64,000 nt of DNA from the NCBI RefSeq assembly GCF_014656095.1, contig NZ_BNBT01000005.1, positions 1-64,000 of the forward strand, given 5' to 3'. This DNA is from Streptomyces longispororuber. Lineage in GTDB: Bacteria > Actinomycetota > Actinomycetes > Streptomycetales > Streptomycetaceae. The position numbers and the translations under genes were made by a program. Position 1 is the stretch's first letter, and each line of letters opens with the position of its first letter. Below, one piece after another: positions 57,835 to 64,000 of this stretch. The notes beneath the pieces are model-generated. The model was not told where the DNA came from, did no database searches, and worked only from the letters and a program-made list of their open reading frames with translations.

Positions 57835-60201
57835 GTGTTTCCTTCGAGACCCGGTCCGAGACCACCGCGCAGGCCCCTGCACGGACCCTTGAGCCGATCC
57901 TTGTGCAGAGGCGCGCTCACCTTCCTCACGGCGGTGGCCCTGTGCGTCACCGTCGCCCCGCCCGGGCAGGCGGACACCACCGCCCCGGCGCCCGCGGAGC
58001 GGCGTACGGCTGACCGCGGGGCCGCCGCGGCCGACCCGTACGATCGGGCCGAGCGGGTGGCCAGGGCGCCCGAGCCGTCGGCCCGGCGGCTGCTCGCGCC
58101 GGGCGGTCTGGCCGACGGCCGCGTCCCCGGCCCGCGCACACCCGAGCCCACCGAGCGCACCCGCGTTGCCGGTTGCACGCTCGACGATCTGGCGCGGTTG
58201 TCCCCCGAGGGCCTCGCCGACTTCCTCGCCGACCGCGCCGTCACCGCCGACGGCTGCCTGCGCGGCCTCGTCTGGACGTGGGACCGGCGCCTCGCGCCGG
58301 TGATGTCCGACGCCCACGTGCAGGCCGTCGCCCGCCGCGCCGGCGCGCTCGCGGCGGGCCACGACGGCAGGAACGGCAGCCACCTCCTGGAGATGTTCAC
58401 CTATCTGCACGCGGTGGCGTACCACGACTTCTCGCGCGACGAGATCGACGTCACCGACCCGCCGACCGTCGCCGCCACGCGGGCGGCCGTCGACGCCTTC
58501 GGATCGGCCGCCCGCACCTTCGACGTGACCCGTACCAATGCCGAGACGCTGCGCGAGGCCCTGTACGCGGCGAGCGCCCCGGGCCTGCGCCAGCACCAAC
58601 TGCCGCTGATCCAGCGGGTCCTCGCGACCATGGGACCGGACCGGCCGGACACCCACAAGGACGCCTCGTGGGCCGGTGCCGCGCTCGCCGCCCTCTCCGT
58701 CAACTACCTGGGCGTGTACCCCGGCAACCAGGACACCGCCTTCCACGCGGCCGTCACCGCCGCGCCCGCCTACCGCGCCGCCTTCAAGGCGTTCGCGCAC
58801 CACACCCACCTCAAGGGCACGGCCAACGCGTGGGTGGCGCGCGACGCCGTCTCGGAGTACGGGCGCATGGGTCAGATCGACGCACTCCGCGGCGAGATCG
58901 TCCCCGGTCTCGGTCCGCTGCTCGCCGTCACCGCCCGCGCCTTCGGCGACCTCAGCGCGCCCTGGGCGAAGGTCGCCGCCTGGCTGATCGCGTTCGACGC
59001 CTGCGCCCCGTACCAGGTGTGCCGCCCGGACATCGAGAAGCGTCTCTTCCCGCACACCTACCGCTACGGCGTCCAGGGCACGGACGGCATGGCGGTGCGC
59101 ACCGCACTCGGCCGGGACACCGTGGACCAGCTCGCCTACGCGAGCCGCCAGGTGGAGGCCCAGTTCCGGCGGGTGGTCGGCACCCGGGCCCCGCTGGCGG
59201 GCGACCCGAACACCGACCTGCGCGTCGTCCTGTACGCCTCGCGCGCCCAGTACGAGGACTTCCAGCCGCTCCTGACCGGCCTGGGCACCGACAACGGCGG
59301 CATGTACATCGAGCGGGGCGCCACCTTCTACACGTACCAGCGCCGCGTCCCCCAGGACTCCTCGCTCACGCTCGAAGAGCTGTTCCGGCACGAGTACACG
59401 CACTACCTCAACGGCCGCTGGGCGGTGCCCGGCTTCTTCGGCGAGGGCCCCTGGTACGAGGGCGACCGGACCACGGCGATGGACGAGGGCACCGCGGAGT
59501 TCCTCGGCGGCGCCACCCGCGACGACGGCGTCAAGGTCCGCAAGTCCCTGATCCAGGGCGTCATCGCCGACACCGCGGGCGGCCGCCCGCGCATGACCGT
59601 CGACGAGCTGCTGCACGCCACGTACGCCGGTGACGGCTTCCGCTTCTACGACTACGCGGGCGCGTTCTTCACGTACCTGTGGACCGAACACCCGTCCCGG
59701 CTCCAGGAGATGTACCGCCTGCTGCGCGCCGGCGACCCGGCGGCCTTCGACGCCTGGCGCGACCGGCTCGGCGGGAACGCGGGCGTCCAGCGGGAGTTCG
59801 ACGCGTTCCTCGACGACCAGATCGCCCAGGTGGACGACCTGTTCGTGCCGGACACCACGTACGTCCCGGTGGGCGAGCTGCGCGCCGCGACGGCCGCGCG
59901 GATCCGCGACTCCCTCGCCGCGACGACCGGCCTCGCGCCGCGGTGCGCCGCCGGGGGTTCCCCGGAGCGCCCGCGCTTCACCTGCACCGGCCGGGTCACG
60001 GCGCGGCTCACCGACGCCGCCGACGCGGACCTCGTCCTGAAGGACATGTCCGAGACCGTCGACCACTTCGTCCTGGACCGGGCGACGGGCGGCGACAACA
60101 ACCTCACCGACATGACCTGCTCCTTCGGCCGGGTGGACATCTGGCCCGACGGCCACGGCGGCACCTCTGACGTGCACTGCGAGGGCCCGCTGCGCGGCTG
60201 A
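57835..60201 (+). CDS. Secreted M9-family (microbial) collagenase
   Basis: GTG 57835 is chosen: GGGAG lies 7 nt upstream and the signal peptide then starts correctly (CRGALTFLTAVALCVTVAPP, cleavage near GQA/D). An ATG 120 bp upstream would add 40 non-signal residues. The 788-residue protein has the N-terminal activator-like helical domain (CTLDDLARLSPEGLADFLAD). The zinc domain has HEYTH (His519-His523), the downstream Glu551 (TAMDEGTAEFLGG) and NGRWAVPGFFGEGPWYEGDR. It ends in a small Cys-paired beta domain (RFTCTGRVTARL ... DMTCSF ... DVHCEG). M9 enzymes cut native collagen at Y-Gly bonds. It is divergent from the hydroxyproline genes. Confidence 0.85.
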   Translation: MFPSRPGPRPPRRPLHGPLSRSLCRGALTFLTAVALCVTVAPPGQADTTAPAPAERRTADRGAAAADPYDRAERVARAPEPSARRLLAPGGLADGRVPGPRTPEPTERTRVAGCTLDDLARLSPEGLADFLADRAVTADGCLRGLVWTWDRRLAPVMSDAHVQAVARRAGALAAGHDGRNGSHLLEMFTYLHAVAYHDFSRDEIDVTDPPTVAATRAAVDAFGSAARTFDVTRTNAETLREALYAASAPGLRQHQLPLIQRVLATMGPDRPDTHKDASWAGAALAALSVNYLGVYPGNQDTAFHAAVTAAPAYRAAFKAFAHHTHLKGTANAWVARDAVSEYGRMGQIDALRGEIVPGLGPLLAVTARAFGDLSAPWAKVAAWLIAFDACAPYQVCRPDIEKRLFPHTYRYGVQGTDGMAVRTALGRDTVDQLAYASRQVEAQFRRVVGTRAPLAGDPNTDLRVVLYASRAQYEDFQPLLTGLGTDNGGMYIERGATFYTYQRRVPQDSSLTLEELFRHEYTHYLNGRWAVPGFFGEGPWYEGDRTTAMDEGTAEFLGGATRDDGVKVRKSLIQGVIADTAGGRPRMTVDELLHATYAGDGFRFYDYAGAFFTYLWTEHPSRLQEMYRLLRAGDPAAFDAWRDRLGGNAGVQREFDAFLDDQIAQVDDLFVPDTTYVPVGELRAATAARIRDSLAATTGLAPRCAAGGSPERPRFTCTGRVTARLTDAADADLVLKDMSETVDHFVLDRATGGDNNLTDMTCSFGRVDIWPDGHGGTSDVHCEGPLRG

Positions 60202-60358
60202 CACCCGTACCCCGGCGGCACCCCGCCCACGGGCGGCAGCGGCGGAGGGCGCCACCAGTGCCCCCCGCCGCACGCGTGACCCCCGGGATCCGGGGCAGAG
60301 GGGAGAGCCGATGCCGCGTCGGCGGGCGTGCGCGAGCCGAGGACCGAGGAGGACAAGG

Positions 60359-61231
60359 GTGTTCGAAGGTTTCGAGGAGACACGGATCGACGTCGGTGAG
60401 GCGTCCGTCTTCGTCCGCTTCGGCGGTGACGGCCCGCCGGTGGTGCTCCTGCACGGCTACCCCCGTACGTCGGCGACGTGGCACCGGGTCGCGCCGCGGC
60501 TCGTGGCGGCCGGCCACACGGTGGTCTGCCCGGACCTGCGCGGCTACGGGCGCTCCACCGGGCCGCGGTTCACGGCGGACCACGCGGGCTACTCCAAGCG
60601 CGCCGTCGCCGGGGACGTCGTCGCGGCGATGCGCCACCTCGGGCACCGCCGCTTCGCCCTCGCCGGACACGACCGCGGGGGCGCCGTGGCGCTGCGCCTG
60701 GTGCTCGACCACCCGGACGCCGTCTCCCGGGTGGCCTTCCTGGACTGCCTGCCGGTGACGGAGCACCTGTCGCGGATCACGGCCGAGTTCGCCACCCAGT
60801 GGTGGCACTGGTTCTTCTTCGCGCAGCCGGACATCCCCGAGCGGGTCATCACCGCCGACCCCGACGCCTGGTACCGCGGCGACCCGGACGCCATGGGCCC
60901 CGAGAACTACGAGGAGTGGCGGCAGGCGACCCGCCGCCCCGAGGTGGTGCGGGCGATGCTGGAGGACTACCGCGCCGGGCTCACGGTCGACCGGTTCCAC
61001 GAGGAGGCCGACCGGGACGCCGGGCGGCGTGTCACCTGCCCGGCGCTGGCCCTGTGGTCGCTCCGGGACGACCTGGAGGACCTCTACGGCGATCCGCTGG
61101 CCATCTGGCGCCGGTGGGCCACCGACGTGCGCGGGCACGGCATCGACTCCGGCCACCACGTCGCCGAGCAGGCGCCCGAGGCCCTGGCCGCGGCGCTCGC
61201 CGACTTCCTCCGGGACGAGCCCCGCGCCTGA
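60359..61231 (+). CDS. Alpha/beta hydrolase, haloacetate dehalogenase-like
   Basis: GTG 60359 follows GAGGAGGACAAG. The 290-residue enzyme has VVLLHGYPRTSATWHRVAPR (oxyanion region), CPDLRGYGRSTGP, the nucleophile elbow FALAGHDRGGAVALRLV with Asp (GHDRG), and a late His in GHGIDSGHHVAEQAPEAL. An Asp nucleophile marks haloalkane/haloacetate dehalogenases and epoxide hydrolases rather than esterases. FWQ/W-rich cap residues (QWWHWFFFAQPDIPERVI) match fluoroacetate-dehalogenase relatives. No substrate is proven; many chromosomal relatives are uncharacterised. Confidence 0.8.
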   Translation: MFEGFEETRIDVGEASVFVRFGGDGPPVVLLHGYPRTSATWHRVAPRLVAAGHTVVCPDLRGYGRSTGPRFTADHAGYSKRAVAGDVVAAMRHLGHRRFALAGHDRGGAVALRLVLDHPDAVSRVAFLDCLPVTEHLSRITAEFATQWWHWFFFAQPDIPERVITADPDAWYRGDPDAMGPENYEEWRQATRRPEVVRAMLEDYRAGLTVDRFHEEADRDAGRRVTCPALALWSLRDDLEDLYGDPLAIWRRWATDVRGHGIDSGHHVAEQAPEALAAALADFLRDEPRA

Positions 61232-61247
61232 GCCGCGGGCCCCGCCC

Positions 61248-61946
61248 TCAGCGGACCAGCAGCCCCGCGATCCGCCCGGCGGTCCAGTGCCCGAGCGCGC
61301 CCGGGCAGGCCGCGAGATAGGCGGCGACGGCGGCCTCGTCCCAGGCGGCCGTCTCCAGCAGGCCCGCGGCCAGGTGCCGCAGATAGGCGCGCGCGGGGAC
61401 ATTCAGGGCGACGTCGGTCAGCCGCCAGGGGGCCGTGAAGGTGAGCAGGGGCAGCCCGTCGAGCAGGCCCGCGCACACCAGGGTCTCGTAGCGCCCGGCG
61501 CCGAGGCGGGCCCGCCCGTCCCGCAGGACCGCCGTCAGGTCGAGGTCGGTGCCGGGCGGCCGGTACATCTCCTGGGCGGCGATGTCCGAGAACTGCGCCG
61601 GAGTCACCAGGTGCGCCCGCGCGTACACCCGGCCGTCGGCGCCGGGGTCGTAGAAGGCCCGGCCGCCCGTCCACAGGACCGACTCCGTGGCGAAGTACAG
61701 CACACCCGGCAGCTCCACGGCCCGGGACACCCGCGGCGGGCGGCGGTCGCGGCAGCCGGGGTGGTCCCGGGACGACCCCGGGGGCCTGCCGCCGGCGATG
61801 TACGCCATCAGGCGGTCCAGGTGCATGTTCGAGCCGTAGGAGACGTACCAGACGTGCTCCGGGCCCGGGACGGGACGCGGCACGAGCGGCTCCGTGTGCG
61901 GCGGGGGCGGACTCCTGACCAGTATGAGCCCGACATGGTCCGTCAT
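61248..61946 (-). CDS. Gamma-glutamylcyclotransferase-fold (GGCT-like) protein
   Basis: ATG 61946, 232 residues. The family start HVWYVSYGSNMHLDRLMAYI (Y-G-S-N-M loop that binds the substrate) is preceded by a Pro-rich tail of about 30 residues. The core includes VELPGVLYFATESVLWTGGR, RAHLVTPAQFSDIAAQEMYR and YETLVCAGLLDGLPLLTFTA. The fold covers gamma-glutamylcyclotransferases, AIG2-like proteins and phospholipase-related regulators. The usual catalytic Glu cannot be placed with confidence. Cytosolic. Confidence 0.7.
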   Translation of the reverse strand: MTDHVGLILVRSPPPPHTEPLVPRPVPGPEHVWYVSYGSNMHLDRLMAYIAGGRPPGSSRDHPGCRDRRPPRVSRAVELPGVLYFATESVLWTGGRAFYDPGADGRVYARAHLVTPAQFSDIAAQEMYRPPGTDLDLTAVLRDGRARLGAGRYETLVCAGLLDGLPLLTFTAPWRLTDVALNVPARAYLRHLAAGLLETAAWDEAAVAAYLAACPGALGHWTAGRIAGLLVR

Positions 61947-62174
61947 CACGCGAAAGTGATCGAAAGCTCTCGAAAAGAAGATCGACTCCTCCTTATACTT
62001 CGCTTTGTTCGAAGGGCGGGGGGCTGTGTCTTCGAGACGTCCCTCCTCCCTGCCGCCGTCACGCCACGCCATGCCGCCCCATGCCATGCCCTGCCATGCC
62101 ATGCCGCGTCGTGTCGTGCCGTGCGGCGCACGAGCTCCGAGAGACCCCCAAGAGACCTACGAAAAGGGACCCCC

Positions 62175-62720
62175 ATGTCACGCAAGAGCCTGGCCGCCGC
62201 CGGTCTGCTCGCCACCGCCCTCACCGCCACCCTGGCCCCGTCCGCGCAGGCGGCCTCGGCCTCGATCACGCGGGCCGAGTACGACAAGGTCAAGCTGGGC
62301 GCGACCGTCGCCAAGCTGCACTCGACCGCGGGCTCGGGCGCCTGCAAGAAGACCTCGAGCAGCAGCTCGCCCGGCTACTCCAGCAAGACCTACACGTGCA
62401 AGGGCAACAAGAGGGGCAGCACGGCGTCCTTCCTGTTCGTCAACAGCAAGCTGGAGCTGAAGTCGCAGGGGGGCCTGGACGGCAGGACGTCCAACGGCAA
62501 GATGACGAAGGCCAAGTACAAGAAGATCACCAAGGGCAAGACGGTCGCCCAGATGCACGCGGTCGCGGGCAGGGGCGTGTGCGTGCGCACCGCCGACGCC
62601 GAGGCCAAGGGCGCGAAGTCGGCGGTCTACACCTGCGAGCAGAAGTCCCCCTTCGGCGTCGCGTCCTTCTCCTTCACCAACGGCAAGCTGAACGGCCGCA
62701 GCCAGTTCGGTCTGCGCTAG
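62175..62720 (+). CDS. Secreted BLIP-like protein with two tandem domains
   Basis: The 181-residue protein starts at ATG 62175. The signal peptide is SLAAAGLLATALTATLAPSA, cut after QAA near 27. Two similar modules follow, each in the order I/M-T-x-A-x-Y-x-x-x-x-x-G-x-T-V-A, Cys, aromatic-x-Cys, then S-F-x-F-x-N-x-K-L: ITRAEYDKVKLGATVAKLHS ... TASFLFVNSKLELKSQGG, and MTKAKYKKITKGKTVAQMHA ... VASFSFTNGKLNGRSQFGLR. This repeat is that of beta-lactamase inhibitory protein (BLIP). Each module has two Cys for a disulfide. It is very basic. Target enzyme unknown; some BLIP relatives do not inhibit beta-lactamase. Confidence 0.75.
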   Translation: MSRKSLAAAGLLATALTATLAPSAQAASASITRAEYDKVKLGATVAKLHSTAGSGACKKTSSSSSPGYSSKTYTCKGNKRGSTASFLFVNSKLELKSQGGLDGRTSNGKMTKAKYKKITKGKTVAQMHAVAGRGVCVRTADAEAKGAKSAVYTCEQKSPFGVASFSFTNGKLNGRSQFGLR

Positions 62721-62796
62721 GGCACGTCCGGGCAGGGCGCCCGGGCCCGGGCCCGGCCGCGTCGGACCGGCTCGTGCCCGGCCCCGGTGACCCTCC

Positions 62797-64000
62797 TCAA
62801 GGCCGCCGTTGGACGAGCGACACCGACGGCGGCACCGGCGTCCCGCCGAGGCGGGCCTCGAAGGTCAGCGGGTGGTCCACGCCGGAGGGCACCCGTTCGC
62901 CCGCCGTGACGGTGAAGGGCACGCCGAACCGCCCGTGCGCGGGCACCCGCACCTCCTCCACCCGCTGGGGCGTCACCCGCCAGCCCTCGGGCGGCCGTAC
63001 CCGGAGCGTGACCGTCCGCGCGACCCGGTCGAAGTTGTAGACGTCGAGGACCATCCGGGTGCGCGCCCCGAGGCGGTACCCGAGCGGCGGCTCCGCGTCG
63101 CCGTCGGCCTTGCCGGGAGCGGAGTCGGCCGCCGCGTACCGCTGGGCCAGGACGATGTGCTCCGCCGGGGAGAGGACCCGCGGCCGGAGCGGGCCGGACG
63201 GGGGCCGCGGCGTGCCGGGCGGCGGCGCGTCCGTCACCAGGTAGAGCGGGTCGCGGGACGCCCGCACGCGCACGGTGCCGCGCCGCGACCGGGGCGGCGC
63301 GGGGTGCGGGGCGCCCATGATGTCGTACACGCGCGTCGCCGCGTCCGGCACCGGCACGTCCACGGTCCGCGTGCGCGGCGCGCACACCACCGTCACCGTG
63401 CGCCCCGCGCCGTCGGCGAAGACGAACCCGGCCGCGCGCGGCAGCAACTCCGCCAGCGTCCGTACGTAGTTGGCCTCGCCGAGGAGCGCGGTCAGCGCGG
63501 CGTACGCGCTGTACGCGGGCAGCGGCTGGAAGGCGCGGCTGAACAGCGCGAACGAGGTGCCCTCGTCCGTGCACGGCGGCCCGCAGAACCAGAACTGCCG
63601 GTCCGTGCCCGCGGCCAGGCTCTCCACGGTCGACAGCACCAGGTAGCGGGCCTGTACGCGCTGCGTGGCGTACGGCAGGTCCGCGCCCGGCTCCGCGGGC
63701 AGGAAGGCGCCGCACTCCGTCATCCACATCGCGAGCCGCCGGGCCGGGGCCCCGTACCGCTCCCGCAGCTCCTGCTGGTCCTCGGGCGCCGACGGCGGCT
63801 CGGGGTCGGGGTCGTCCAGGGGCGGATAGCCGTGGAAGCTCCACACGTCGGCGTACCGCGCCACGTCGTTGCGCAGCATCAGCTCCTGGAAGACGCCCTC
63901 GCCCGCGATGCCCGGCAGCACCACGGGCGGCCCGCCCGGCCGGTCCCGGACGCCGAGCGCCGCCGCCTTCACGTACGCGGCGTGCTGGTCGCCGGTGCTC
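62797..64000 (-). CDS. GH39-like glycoside hydrolase (partial, 5' end outside window)
   Basis: About 400 C-terminal residues are visible; the frame continues past 64000 with no start. Features of a clan-A TIM barrel are DVARYADVWSFHGYPPLDDP and LAMWMTECGAFLPAEPGADL, with Glu in M-T-E-C-G as the probable nucleophile. Then STVESLAAGTDRQFWFCG and SALTALLGEANYVRTLAELL follow. The final 120 residues form a beta-sandwich (RMVLDVYNFDRVARTVTLRV, VRVPAHGRFGVPFTV). The layout resembles GH39 and related arabinosidase/xylosidase enzymes. Signal peptide and acid/base Glu are outside the window. Confidence 0.65.
   Translation of the reverse strand, partial: STGDQHAAYVKAAALGVRDRPGGPPVVLPGIAGEGVFQELMLRNDVARYADVWSFHGYPPLDDPDPEPPSAPEDQQELRERYGAPARRLAMWMTECGAFLPAEPGADLPYATQRVQARYLVLSTVESLAAGTDRQFWFCGPPCTDEGTSFALFSRAFQPLPAYSAYAALTALLGEANYVRTLAELLPRAAGFVFADGAGRTVTVVCAPRTRTVDVPVPDAATRVYDIMGAPHPAPPRSRRGTVRVRASRDPLYLVTDAPPPGTPRPPSGPLRPRVLSPAEHIVLAQRYAAADSAPGKADGDAEPPLGYRLGARTRMVLDVYNFDRVARTVTLRVRPPEGWRVTPQRVEEVRVPAHGRFGVPFTVTAGERVPSGVDHPLTFEARLGGTPVPPSVSLVQRRP

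Noticed and set aside
57787..60273. An 828-codon minus-strand frame opposite the collagenase
   Set aside because: The plus strand carries HEYTH and other M9 motifs. The minus frame is Gly/Val/Ala-rich without motifs.

Overview
The window looks like a stretch of a Streptomyces chromosome, probably an arm or sub-arm region. GC and third-position GC are very high, there are many GTG starts, and several genes start close to a promoter with no leader. The gene content is typical of the genus: Tat and Sec exported enzymes, a collagenase, BLIP-like and FG-GAP secreted proteins, an OsdR/OsdK-like sensor pair, and MFS, TetR, MarR and GntR modules. No gene needed for viability is visible. No search could be run, so all assignments rest on motifs and family resemblance read from the sequence.

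Layout. 1-354 is the N-terminal ketosynthase of a type I polyketide synthase leaving the left edge. About 800-11.6 kb is a decaying siphovirus-like prophage. Its order is the usual one (terminase, structural protein, connectors, tail tube, tail chaperone with a -1 frame extension, tape measure, distal tail), but most genes carry frameshifts, stops or deletions. Two things inside it are not phage. An intact lower-GC gene on the opposite strand lies at 4070-4657. A 2.15 kb IS630-family element (9101-11250) has clear inverted repeats and a TA duplication, and carries a dead transposase plus an intact alpha/beta hydrolase.

12-19.5 kb holds a polysaccharide deacetylase and then an OsdR/OsdK (DevR/DevS-type) dormancy and redox cluster: a split-barrel flavoprotein, response regulator, GAF histidine kinase, double universal stress protein, LysM protein and cyclic-nucleotide-binding protein. 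A repeated palindrome AGGGCCGNNCGGCCC sits in the control regions. 19.4-20.3 kb is a gene graveyard with P450 and aldo/keto reductase fragments. 20.3-23.3 kb has TPR, methyltransferase, VOC and TetR genes.

23.6-31 kb has a secreted GH65 trehalase-like enzyme, an MFS permease, a GntR regulator, an amino-acid permease and a cysteine hydrolase. 31-51 kb is a mixed accessory region: Vat-type acetyltransferase, PI-PLC-like secreted protein, DinB, FG-GAP protein, YheO-type regulator with a threonine dehydratase, a tRNA-like cloverleaf, an erythromycin-esterase-like protein, a Tat-exported deaminase, two MFS exporters with regulators, and a MarR/NmrA pair with strong operators.

51.4-60.2 kb is the most coherent pathway. 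A GntR regulator, hydroxyproline epimerase, DapA-family deaminase and three-subunit hydroxyproline/opine-type dehydrogenase are divergent from a secreted M9 collagenase. The inferred job is to digest collagen outside the cell and burn the released hydroxyproline. The window ends with an alpha/beta hydrolase, a GGCT-fold protein, a secreted BLIP-like protein and a partial GH39-like glycosidase.
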